Shown: positions 1 to 7,687 of the stretch, one piece after another
Layout of the letters: each line of letters begins with the position of its first letter
How positions within the stretch are numbered: the first letter of the stretch is position 1
Assembly (NCBI GenBank): GCA_947497145.1
Contig: CANMFQ010000002.1
Location: 186,001 to 250,000 of the forward strand
Source of the DNA: an uncultured Flavobacteriaceae bacterium
Lineage (GTDB): Bacteria; Bacteroidota; Bacteroidia; Flavobacteriales; Flavobacteriaceae
Reading direction: 5' to 3'
Length of the DNA: 64,000 nucleotides
Notes under the pieces: model-generated
Told to the model about the DNA's origin: nothing
The model's input: the letters and a program-made list of their open reading frames with translations, nothing else
The model's database searches: none
Made by a program: the position numbers and the translations under genes

Positions 1-1
1 G

Positions 2-610
2 GGTATTGATAATGTAATGGCACTACGTGGTGATGCTATGCGTGAAGAAAAGTATTTTGTACCTGCCAAAGGAGGGCATTCATATGCGAGTGATTTGGTG
101 GCTCAGATTCAAAATTTGAATTGCGGAAAATATTTGCATGACGTTATTGAAACCAGCAATTGCGCAGATTTTTGTATTGGCGTAGCTGGTTACCCTGAAA
201 AGCATTTGGAAGCTCCCTCTTTAGTATCCGATTTAAAACGGTTGAAAGAAAAGGTAGATGCCGGTGCTGATTATGTGGTGACGCAGATGTTTTTTGATAA
301 CCAAAAGTATTTCGACTTTGTAAAAGAAGCAAGAGCCATTGGTATTGATATTCCTATTATTCCTGGTATAAAACCCATAGCTGTAAAGCGGCATTTGCAA
401 TTACTACCACAGGTATTTCGTATCGATTTACCACAAGATTTAATTGATGCTGTTGATGATTGTGCTACAAATAAAGAAGTGCGGCAAGTGGGCGTTGAAT
501 GGGCTATTCAGCAATCAAAAGAATTAAAGGCAGCAGGGGTGCCTGTTTTACACTACTATTCTATGGGTAAATCAGATAATATTAAAGCCATAGCTAAGGA
601 GTTGTTTTAA
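2..610 (+). CDS. metF: Methylenetetrahydrofolate reductase, C-terminal part (5' end outside window)
   Basis: Reduces 5,10-methylene-THF to 5-methyl-THF, the methyl donor for methionine synthesis; a cytoplasmic FAD-dependent TIM barrel. The frame is open from base 2, and the first residues read GIDNVMALRGDA, the conserved strand of MetF, so the ATG at 17 is internal and not the real start. Further family landmarks are the stretch DYVVTQMFFDN and the PIIPGIKPI motif. About 200 residues are present, roughly the last two thirds of the enzyme. A hairpin that looks like its terminator follows at 689. The upstream gene (often metH in this family) lies outside the window. Confidence 0.93.
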   Translation, partial: GIDNVMALRGDAMREEKYFVPAKGGHSYASDLVAQIQNLNCGKYLHDVIETSNCADFCIGVAGYPEKHLEAPSLVSDLKRLKEKVDAGADYVVTQMFFDNQKYFDFVKEARAIGIDIPIIPGIKPIAVKRHLQLLPQVFRIDLPQDLIDAVDDCATNKEVRQVGVEWAIQQSKELKAAGVPVLHYYSMGKSDNIKAIAKELF

Positions 611-688
611 TCTCAATCTTACTTAAAACCATATACTTCATTAGAAGATGGTATTGGGATTTACAGATGTAAAAAAGATGACATTTTG

Positions 689-740
689 CGAAATTCAGCA
701 TAGTTTGACTATTGCTGAATTTCGTATTTGTTTTTCTTCT
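689..740 (+). terminator. Probable terminator of metF
   Basis: An inverted repeat with arms 689-704 and 708-724 (CGAAATTCAGC pairing with GCTGAATTTCG, then a one-base bulge and ATAGT/ACTAT) is followed by the T-rich stretch TATTTGTTTTTC. It lies about 80 bases after the metF stop. The U-tract is imperfect, so termination may be partial. Confidence 0.55.
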
Positions 741-1123
741 GTAGTTACGTTGTTTTGATTCTAGTATTTAATTCAGTAATTCTTTCTTCAGCTTGGCACA
801 GGAAATAATAACTCCATAAAATATCCTTTATTCATTGATTTTAATTTCAATTCTAGTTTGAATTGAGTTTCTCATTTTTCTCTTATTTATGTCCAAAATT
901 CAGTAAATATTTGGAGCAAATTTTTGTTTAAAATAGGAGTTGTTTTTTTGATTGTACGTAAGGTGTTTTCTTAGGAAGGAATAACATTTGAATTTGAGAC
1001 ATGTCTATAGCTATTTCAACAACTAAATGAGAAAACATGTTTTTATAGCGTATAACATCCATAAAAAACACGCAACATAACTTCATTGTAAACTAAAGGT
1101 GAGTGTATAATATAAAGATTGTT
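741..1123. other. Non-coding gap between metF and the PagL-like gene
   Basis: AT-rich sequence without a convincing reading frame, RNA gene or repeat. The longest in-frame stretch starting with ATG near 1027 is only 17 codons. Its right end carries the putative promoter of the next gene. Confidence 0.4.
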
Positions 1124-1131
1124 TAATTTTG
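1124..1131 (+). promoter_or_regulatory. Bacteroidota -7 box very close to the start codon
   Basis: TAATTTTG fits the Bacteroidota -7 consensus TAnnTTTG exactly, but I see no TTG at the -33 position. Its last base is only six bases before the ATG at 1138, so if it is used the mRNA would have almost no 5' leader. Confidence 0.35.
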
Positions 1132-1137
1132 CCGCCA

Positions 1138-2232
1138 ATGAAGCTACGGGTATTACTGTTTAGTTTGTTTTTTACTTGTTTTAGTTTTGCACAAGAAGTC
1201 GCTAAACAAAACAATTATTCCTTTGAGGCAAGTCCGTTTCATGGTTTTATCATGTTACATAACCCTGATATTACGCATTTAATTACGGGGCATCCATCGG
1301 GCGTTATGTTGGGTTATAATCAAAAAACATACGGTGACAAAGACTGGCATCAGTGGTACAACTACCCAGATTATGGTTTTTCGTTTATTTACCAAAACAT
1401 GGGCAATCCTGTTTTGGGCAATCATTACGGGCTTTATGCACATTTTAATTTCTATTTTTTTAAAAGAAATGTGCAACTCCATATAGGGCATGGGTTGGCC
1501 TATAATACCAATCCATACGATAAAATCACTAATTTTCGTAATAATGCTTATGGGTCTGCTTTGTTGAGTTCTACTATTTTAAGATGGAATTTTAACAAAG
1601 AAAATATTTACAAAGGTTTAGGGCTTAAAGCTGGTGTTTCTATCATACATTATTCCAATGCTAGTACAAAAGCACCAAATACATCAACCAATACCATTGC
1701 TTTTAATGCGGGACTTACGTACACGTTTATACGAGAAGAAGAAACTTACATAAGAAGGGAGAAGGTTAAAATTACTGAGCCTTTGAGGTATAATTTGGCC
1801 TTTAGAGCCGGGATTAATGAGAGTGATGTAATTGGGTCTGGTAGGTTTCCTTTATATATTATTTCAGCTTATATAGATAAGCGTATAGGAAGAAAAAGTG
1901 CAATTCAATTTGGCGGAGATATCTTTTTTAGTAATTTTTTAAAAGAATTAATTCGGTATGAATCGGTCTCTTTTCCAGAGAAAAATGTAGCTCCCGATAC
2001 CGACTATAAAAGAGCAGGTTTATTTGTTGGGCATGAGCTTTTTATCAATAGGCTCAGTATTACTACTCAATTGGGGTATTATATATACAGTCCGTATGAT
2101 TTTGAAGGAAAGGTGTACAATCGTGTTGGTATGAAGTATTATATTAAGAAGAAATTGTTTGCTGAGGTTTCATTGAAATCACATGCGGCGGCTGCCGAAG
2201 CAGTAGCCTTTGGAATAGGAGTGCGGTTGTGA
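1138..2232 (+). CDS. PagL-like lipid A deacylase / acyloxyacyl hydrolase family outer-membrane protein
   Basis: Probably an outer-membrane beta-barrel that removes an acyl chain from lipid A. The 364-residue product starts with a signal peptide (cleavage near FAQ, residue 19) and shows alternating aromatic/glycine beta strands throughout. The H-x-S pair in IIHYSNAS (His171, Ser173), followed by PNTSTN, matches the HYSN..PN..N signature of PagL-like enzymes. A second barrel-like half follows to a C-terminal GIGVRL strand, as is usual for the long Bacteroidota versions. The ATG at 1138 is chosen over the upstream TTG at 1129 because it places the signal peptide directly at the start. Substrate is inferred from the family; another beta-barrel function is possible. 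Confidence 0.65.
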   Translation: MKLRVLLFSLFFTCFSFAQEVAKQNNYSFEASPFHGFIMLHNPDITHLITGHPSGVMLGYNQKTYGDKDWHQWYNYPDYGFSFIYQNMGNPVLGNHYGLYAHFNFYFFKRNVQLHIGHGLAYNTNPYDKITNFRNNAYGSALLSSTILRWNFNKENIYKGLGLKAGVSIIHYSNASTKAPNTSTNTIAFNAGLTYTFIREEETYIRREKVKITEPLRYNLAFRAGINESDVIGSGRFPLYIISAYIDKRIGRKSAIQFGGDIFFSNFLKELIRYESVSFPEKNVAPDTDYKRAGLFVGHELFINRLSITTQLGYYIYSPYDFEGKVYNRVGMKYYIKKKLFAEVSLKSHAAAAEAVAFGIGVRL

Positions 2233-2330
2233 TTTTGATAAAAGGTGCAAAAAGGAACAAATTTACTTTTGTGGGTATTTTTGACCCGATATTAGGAGGG
2301 TTGATACGAATAAACTGCAATAAAAAAGGA
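2231..2330. repeat. Degenerate intergenic element, copy A
   Basis: This gap shares a gapped similarity of about 60 bases with 15547-15612: both contain ATTTTGATA, then a purine-rich stretch, then ACAAATTTA and a GGG..TTT.TGAC..G....TAGG pattern. It begins at the stop of the PagL-like gene and ends before the GIN lipoprotein. I read it as a decayed copy of a dispersed intergenic repeat; a shared promoter region is the alternative. Confidence 0.4.
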
Positions 2331-2352
2331 TTAAAATAGTAGGCGTTAAAGC

Positions 2353-3114
2353 ATGATGAAATTAAAATACATAAGCATCTGTATCGGTATGTTGATTTTT
2401 TCAGCCTGTTCTTCAGAATCTGCACCAGACTGTTTTCAAAAAGCTGGTGAACTAGTACGTGATGAAGTTACCGTGGCAGAATTCACCAAAATTACCGTCT
2501 TTGAAAATGTAGGCTTGGTTTTAAAAGCAGGGGCAACCAGTAAAGTCGAAATTGAAACAGGTGCCTTTTTACGCAATGAGGTTACCGCAGTTGTTTCTGA
2601 TGGACGTTTGCTCCTAAAAGACACCAATGATTGTAATTACCTGCGACCATATGGTCTTACGAAAGTATACGTGACGGCCCCTAATATTACTGAAATACGC
2701 AGTAGTACGGGACTAAAAATTGAAAGTGATGGCGTTTTGACGTACCCCAGTCTACGTCTTCTAGTAGAAGATTTTAATAACCAAGAATCGGAGACTACTG
2801 ACGGAGAATTCGACTTAAATTTAGCTACAGATAGACTTAGTATTGTGGTTAATGGTGATGCCTATTTTCAACTTAGAGGGGAGACTAACAGCCTTAGTGT
2901 ATCAATAGCATCAGGTGATACACGTATTGTTGCTGATAACTTGGAGGCAAAAACGATACTTTTTGATCATAGAGGTTCAAATGATATTTTATGTAATCCA
3001 TCGGAAGAACTTAAGGGTAGGATACGTAGTACAGGAGATGTTATAAGTTTTCAAAGACCCGATATTGTTGAAGTAGAAGAGGTGTATAAAGGGCATTTAA
3101 TTTTTAGAAATTAA
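2353..3114 (+). CDS. Lipoprotein with GIN (DUF2807) beta-helix domain
   Basis: Encodes a 253-residue predicted lipoprotein: signal peptide with lipobox FSAC, lipidated Cys19. The body consists of short repeated beta strands with the GIN-domain pattern (F.KITVFENVGLVLKAG, then VYVTAPNITEIRSSTGLKIE, then a long right-handed helix-like region with SGD turns). GIN domains are widespread in Bacteroidota surface proteins, but the function is not established; adhesion has been suggested for the family. Two adjacent ATG codons (2353 and 2356) both fit. The next gene starts about 30 bases downstream on the same strand, so the two may be co-transcribed. Confidence 0.75.
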   Translation: MMKLKYISICIGMLIFSACSSESAPDCFQKAGELVRDEVTVAEFTKITVFENVGLVLKAGATSKVEIETGAFLRNEVTAVVSDGRLLLKDTNDCNYLRPYGLTKVYVTAPNITEIRSSTGLKIESDGVLTYPSLRLLVEDFNNQESETTDGEFDLNLATDRLSIVVNGDAYFQLRGETNSLSVSIASGDTRIVADNLEAKTILFDHRGSNDILCNPSEELKGRIRSTGDVISFQRPDIVEVEEVYKGHLIFRN

Positions 3115-3143
3115 ATGTTGAAGCCGTTTAATTATAAATTGAT

Positions 3144-4259
3144 TTGAAACCCATAACCCAATACCTTAAAGATTTTTTTGCCTTCAAGCGAACACTCGGT
3201 AATGATACCGAGTTAATTGGTATGGTTAAAGCCGATGCCTTGCTGAATACGTTAATCACCGAACAGAAGGTGCCAGGCATTGCCGTAACCGTATTAAAAG
3301 AAGGAAAAACCATCTTGCAAAAAGGGTATGGATACGCAGATTTGACACAAGAAATTCATGTAGACCCCATAAATACCTGTTTTAGGATAGCAAGTGTGTC
3401 AAAACCAATTGCTGCTACTGCCTTAGCAAAAATGGTAGCTGATGGACGTATAGATTTGGAGGCTTCTTTTTATGATTATGTACCCTATTATCCTAAAAAG
3501 AAATATGATTTTACATTGAGGCAGTTGGCAAGTCATACGGCAGGGATTAGAGGTTACCAAGGCACCGAATACGGACTCAATAAACCGTATTCCATAAAAG
3601 AGGGCATTGCTATTTTTAAGGATGATGAACTTCTTTTTAAACCTGGCACAGATTATTTGTACAATAGTTTTGATTGGGTGTTATTATCCCTCGCAATGCA
3701 AGAGGTGAGCGGTATTCCTTTTGAAGACTATGTATATGAAAATGTATTACAGCCTTTACAGATGACGCATACCATGGCAGAGGGAGGTAACCGTAATGAT
3801 GAGATTACTCAAAATGAGGATGCCGATTTAAGACCGCCAAACAGAGCAAAATTTTACTCAAAAAACAGGCGTGGTTTTCGTGATGCTATTCCTGTTAACA
3901 ATACCTATAAACTGGCTGGCGGAGGTTATTTGTCAACCACTGCAGATATTGCCAAATTCGGACAGGCAGTTTTAGAGGGTAACATACTCGATAAAACCCT
4001 AATGGAACCGTTTTTAACCTCGCAGACAATAGGTCAAACTAAAACTTATTACGGCCTTGGGTGGCAGGTAAGTGAAGATGCTAAAGGCAGGCCTTTTTAC
4101 GGGCATATAGGTAATGGAGTAGGTGGGTATTCCAATTTTTTTGTCTACCCCAAGCAGCAATTAGTTATTGCGATATTGATCAATTGTACCAACCCAAACG
4201 TGCAAGAAGAATTAGATGCCGTTATTGATGCGCTATGTTTACCTGATGATAGTGTGTAG
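3144..4259 (+). CDS. Class C beta-lactamase-like serine hydrolase
   Basis: A penicillin-binding-protein-like serine hydrolase of the beta-lactamase/D-aminopeptidase superfamily; substrate unknown. The S-x-x-K nucleophile motif is S84-V-S-K87, the tyrosine motif appears as Y173-N-S instead of the usual Y-S-N, and the third motif is H320-I-G. The start is uncertain: an in-frame stop lies at 3135, so the longest possible start is the TTG at 3144; the first ATG is at 3222 (residue 27), still ahead of the catalytic domain. Neither start gives a signal peptide or lipobox, unusual for this family in Bacteroidota, so the product looks cytoplasmic or the true N-terminus was lost. Converges with the gene at 4304. 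Confidence 0.8.
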   Translation: MKPITQYLKDFFAFKRTLGNDTELIGMVKADALLNTLITEQKVPGIAVTVLKEGKTILQKGYGYADLTQEIHVDPINTCFRIASVSKPIAATALAKMVADGRIDLEASFYDYVPYYPKKKYDFTLRQLASHTAGIRGYQGTEYGLNKPYSIKEGIAIFKDDELLFKPGTDYLYNSFDWVLLSLAMQEVSGIPFEDYVYENVLQPLQMTHTMAEGGNRNDEITQNEDADLRPPNRAKFYSKNRRGFRDAIPVNNTYKLAGGGYLSTTADIAKFGQAVLEGNILDKTLMEPFLTSQTIGQTKTYYGLGWQVSEDAKGRPFYGHIGNGVGGYSNFFVYPKQQLVIAILINCTNPNVQEELDAVIDALCLPDDSV

Positions 4260-4303
4260 TCAAAACTAACCTTACTGACAGTAGTGTCGGCTAAAATTAC
4301 CAT

Positions 4304-4936
4304 TTATTGTTTGAGTGTTTGATACTTTTTCATGTACATCTGTATGCCATATTCGGCACTAGAAACTACTTCTTTTTCTAAATGACCTACATGTGCTTTT
4401 GCTCCGTTCATTGATGCTTGGGCTAAAAATATGACGTCTACCTTATCAGCTATTTGCTTAATGTTTTTGGCAATAGATTGTTCGTATTTTTCTAAAGCAC
4501 CTTGCTCAAAATACGGCCATGATTTCGAACAGTCGCAACGTACTATTTCAATGTTTTTATGCAGCTTTTTAGCCGTTTTTTTTAGTAAATTTTCGCTGAT
4601 TTTTCGGGTAGAGTTTGCGGTAAAGGCAAGTGCTATTTTATTATAATGTTGCACCAAGTATTCGGCAATAGGTCGATCTATTCTATGAATAGTTTTGTCT
4701 TTGTCACTTTCTTCTCCGTAGGTAGAACAAGTGCAAATGAGCAACCTAGGTTTTTCTTGTTTTATGCGTTCTATTTCATTTTTAAAAGAAACGGAATCGG
4801 TTTGTCCGTCTGCCAATGCTGTTTTTAATAGGTTTTCATTCACATAGTGTTTGATAATCACATTTTTATCGTGCTTACGTACCAATTTTTCAAAGTTGTT
4901 AATATGAATTTCCGAAGTATGTAAAAACGCGATCAT
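4304..4936 (-). CDS. Asp/Glu racemase-superfamily-like protein
   Basis: A 210-residue cytoplasmic protein. The layout resembles the Asp/Glu/hydantoin racemase superfamily: an N-terminal strand MIAFLHTSEIH, a first cysteine loop LLICTCSTYGEE, an asparagine-containing FTANSTRK, and a second cysteine loop RCDCSKSW, consistent with a two-cysteine racemase fold. The exact substrate cannot be told. No signal peptide or membrane segment. It stands alone, convergent with the serine hydrolase and divergent from the amidohydrolase at 5086. Confidence in the coding call is high, in the function moderate. Confidence 0.6.
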   Translation of the reverse strand: MIAFLHTSEIHINNFEKLVRKHDKNVIIKHYVNENLLKTALADGQTDSVSFKNEIERIKQEKPRLLICTCSTYGEESDKDKTIHRIDRPIAEYLVQHYNKIALAFTANSTRKISENLLKKTAKKLHKNIEIVRCDCSKSWPYFEQGALEKYEQSIAKNIKQIADKVDVIFLAQASMNGAKAHVGHLEKEVVSSAEYGIQMYMKKYQTLKQ

Positions 4937-5085
4937 GTAGTGTTGAATTTTAAAGGGGTTAATTTAGGTTAAAAGTAAGGTGTAATCAAATAAGAACTAA
5001 AATAAATGGTGGTAGAGCTTACTTAAATTTTATTGACTAATTTAATGGGGTAAATAGAAAACTAATAAACTAAAGCCTGTTCCGC

Positions 5086-6183
5086 ATGAAAAATAGTATC
5101 ATTTTATTAATTGCATTAATAGGGTTGTTTGCTTGTAAGTCTGTTTCTGAAGAGAAGCCTAAGAAAGCTAGACAAGAGATGGCTCTAAATCAGCAATCGA
5201 TTAAAAAAATAGATGTGCATGCGCATTACAAATATGAAAGAGATTATTTGTCCAGTTTTTTTAAGAAATGGAATATGCAAGCCATATTGGTTGATGTTGC
5301 TATGTCAGATTCAAATGGAATTAAGCGGAGTTGGAATAATTATATGGAGCAACAAAGGGCACAGCCAGATTTATTTTTTCTTTGTTCTTCCTTGATAGGA
5401 GTGGGTATTGATGCACCTGATTTTGCAACCAAGGCAATTGCCCAAGTAGAAGAGGAGATTTCATCGGGTGCTACTATGGTAAAAGTGTGGAAGAATTTTG
5501 GAATGGTTACCAAAGATGCTTCGGGGAAGTTTATTCAAATAGATGATATGCGTTTGCAGCCCATTTGGGATTTTCTTGTTGATAGAAATATTCCCGTTAT
5601 GGCGCATATTGGAGAGCCGGTGCAAGCGTGGCGACCACTTGACGATCCTCATAACCCACATTATGGGTATTATACAGAGCATCCAGAGTATCATGCATAC
5701 CAGCACCCCGAAGTACCTACTTACGAAACGATAATTGCAGCACGCGATCGATGGATTGCAAACAACCCAAAGCTGAAAATTTTATGTGCTCATTTGGGTA
5801 GCATGGCGCATGATGTTGGCATGGTAGCGGAGCGATTGGATACATATCCAAATATTTATGTTGAGCCTGCGGCGAGGTTTGGAGACTTGGTGGGGCAAAA
5901 TTCTGAAAAAGTAAAAGCCTTTTTTGTAAAATATCAAGACCGTATTATGTTTGGTACAGACTATGGTACTTGGTATCCGAAGCATCAAAAAACGGTAGAA
6001 GAAATAGAACAAGAAAATCAAGAACTTGATGCGAGTTATGCGCTTTTATGGACGTATTTGAGTAGTGCAGATTCGGTTGCATTAAGAGGGCAAAAGAATA
6101 CGGGTTTAGCACTTCCTGTACCAGTTTTAAAAAAAATATATTACCAAAATGCGGTAAATTTTTTACAACTAGATAGCCAATAA
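5086..6183 (+). CDS. Amidohydrolase-family (PF04909-like) lipoprotein
   Basis: A 365-residue metal-dependent TIM-barrel hydrolase. The signal peptide has lipobox LFAC with lipidated Cys17, so it acts in the periplasm or on the outer membrane. The metal-binding H-x-H is His45-His47 in KIDVHAHY; further barrel landmarks are MAHIGEP, LKILCAHLGS and FGTDYG, the last supplying the conserved aspartate. The family includes decarboxylases and lactone hydrolases; the substrate is not evident. Followed by a repeat-containing gap, so probably a single-gene unit. Confidence 0.8.
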   Translation: MKNSIILLIALIGLFACKSVSEEKPKKARQEMALNQQSIKKIDVHAHYKYERDYLSSFFKKWNMQAILVDVAMSDSNGIKRSWNNYMEQQRAQPDLFFLCSSLIGVGIDAPDFATKAIAQVEEEISSGATMVKVWKNFGMVTKDASGKFIQIDDMRLQPIWDFLVDRNIPVMAHIGEPVQAWRPLDDPHNPHYGYYTEHPEYHAYQHPEVPTYETIIAARDRWIANNPKLKILCAHLGSMAHDVGMVAERLDTYPNIYVEPAARFGDLVGQNSEKVKAFFVKYQDRIMFGTDYGTWYPKHQKTVEEIEQENQELDASYALLWTYLSSADSVALRGQKNTGLALPVPVLKKIYYQNAVNFLQLDSQ

Positions 6184-6563
6184 TTCCATCTGACCCCCAT
6201 TTAGAAGCTATAACTCACATGTAACATTGAGTTTTACAATGATAGGAATATGAATACCGCTACGCCGCAAGGGCCGAGACCGCTTCGAGGCAAGAACAGG
6301 GACATTCAGATTCAAGAAATAAGAGGAAACAAGATTCAAGAAACATGAGTCAAGAATCAGGACTAATGGAAATCAATACCTATTGAAAACAAGTCAATTA
6401 GTACTATTTTTCACCAATGAAATTAATAACCAACAACGGTCAACTATAATAAGGGACATTCATTAGTCATGGCTCTTGATTCTTGAATCCATCTTCTCTT
6501 CTCAAACTATTGGAGATAAATGCAGCTATAAACCATAGTTCAGATTTAGGAGATTAACTTGTA
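6184..6563. other. Non-coding gap with repeat
   Basis: Holds the inverted-repeat element described at 6299-6500 and otherwise no reading frame or RNA that I can support. Confidence 0.4.
6299..6500. repeat. Imperfect inverted-repeat element (MITE-like)
   Basis: Arms at about 6333-6369 and 6460-6490 are imperfect inverted copies of each other (GATTCAAGAAACATGAGTC against the complement of GGCTCTTGATTCTTGAATC), about 90 bases apart. The 10-mer GGGACATTCA occurs directly at 6299-6308 and again at 6453-6462. The left arm recurs at 20049-20082. No transposase is present. Confidence 0.5.
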
Positions 6564-6594
6564 TTTGTTATATTCGTATGTGCATCAATTTTTG
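6564..6594 (+). promoter_or_regulatory. Putative promoter of the LuxR-type gene
   Basis: TTTG at 6564-6567 and AATTTTTG at 6587-6594 are separated by 19 bases, close to the Bacteroidota consensus TTTG-N19-21-TAnnTTTG with one mismatch in the -7 box. Transcription would begin only a few bases before the ATG at 6606. Confidence 0.4.
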
Positions 6595-6605
6595 AGTTAA
6601 ATAGG

Positions 6606-7607
6606 ATGAAAAAAGGGATATATTACCTGTTTTTTTTATGTAGTATGTTTGGTTTCGCTCAGTCGGCCATATCAGGATATATTCCTGTAGAAGATGCAAA
6701 TATGTCAAGGGAGGTTCATTTGACCCAAATTTCAGTTACAAATTTTACGGGAGATAAGTCTGCAGCAGCATTTAAATTAAAAAAGGCTATTGCAAGCGTC
6801 AAAGCAGATGCTAATGGCTTTTTTGAGTTTAAAAGAAACCTGCTTGCTGATAAAGATGCTATCTATAAAATACATGTGAACCGCTTTGAAAAGGCTTTGA
6901 AAGATACCGTTGTGGTAGAAGAATTGTTTTTGTTTTCTAAGCGAGATACTATTTATTTTAAAAAAAGTCCAATTCCTTTTAGCGACTATGTAAATACGAA
7001 TTCAGCCCATAAAGAATGGCAGAAATTATATGATTTTGAACAACAATTGCGGCAGACTACGCTAAAAAAGGAAGATTCACTTTCTATAGCGTATTTGGGA
7101 GATGTAAAAAGCTACACCAAAGATTCGTTAGAAATTTTAATGGTTAAATTAATAAGCATTAAGCAGCTTGATAATAAGGCATTGTTAGAAAAGGATATAG
7201 CTAAGAACCCTTCCTTTTATGTTGCATTTTTACAAGAACTAAAAGAGAGTGATATTAACCGCTCAGAGTACCTGTTTTTAGAAAATAAATTGGCTTTTTT
7301 AACTACAGAAGTAGCAGAAAGTAAGTATGCTGTTAGTAAAATAGTCAATTTTATTTTAGGACTTCTTATTGCAGCCTTAGTGTGTTTTGTCTTCATTCAA
7401 CGAAGAAGAAAGCGCAAGGCAATTCCTGAACTGAGTAAGCAAGAACATACTATACAACGGTTAATTCTTCAAGGAAAAACTAATAAAGAAATAGCTAATG
7501 AGCTTTTTATTAGTTTAAACACTGTAAAAACCCATATCACCAATATATACAGTAAGTTGCAGGTGTCGAACCGACAAGAACTACAACGGAAAATGCAAAA
7601 TTCATAG
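6606..7607 (+). CDS. Membrane-tethered LuxR/GerE-type transcription regulator
   Basis: A 333-residue protein with a signal peptide (to about residue 19), a periplasmic region of about 225 residues containing a carboxypeptidase-like beta segment (ISGYIPVED...ANGFFEFKRN) and an alpha-helical part, one transmembrane helix at 246-264 followed by RRRKRK, and a C-terminal LuxR-type helix-turn-helix at about 275-330 (LILQGKTNKEIANELFIS, then LNTVKTHITNIYSKL). The DNA-binding domain is cytoplasmic while the sensor part is periplasmic, so it should act as a one-component signal transducer. It has no receiver or kinase domain. The next gene follows 80 bases downstream on the same strand; target genes are unknown. 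Confidence 0.8.
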   Translation: MKKGIYYLFFLCSMFGFAQSAISGYIPVEDANMSREVHLTQISVTNFTGDKSAAAFKLKKAIASVKADANGFFEFKRNLLADKDAIYKIHVNRFEKALKDTVVVEELFLFSKRDTIYFKKSPIPFSDYVNTNSAHKEWQKLYDFEQQLRQTTLKKEDSLSIAYLGDVKSYTKDSLEILMVKLISIKQLDNKALLEKDIAKNPSFYVAFLQELKESDINRSEYLFLENKLAFLTTEVAESKYAVSKIVNFILGLLIAALVCFVFIQRRRKRKAIPELSKQEHTIQRLILQGKTNKEIANELFISLNTVKTHITNIYSKLQVSNRQELQRKMQNS

Positions 7608-7687
7608 GGGTACTAGTACCTAAATCAGACCCTTTATTCATATCCTTTTTTAATTTCTAAATAATCTTTGTGTAGAATCTAGCACAA

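Noticed and set aside
1027-1080. A 17-codon frame ahead of the PagL-like gene as a possible leader peptide
   Set aside because: No terminator or antiterminator pairing accompanies it and its codon content has no regulatory bias.
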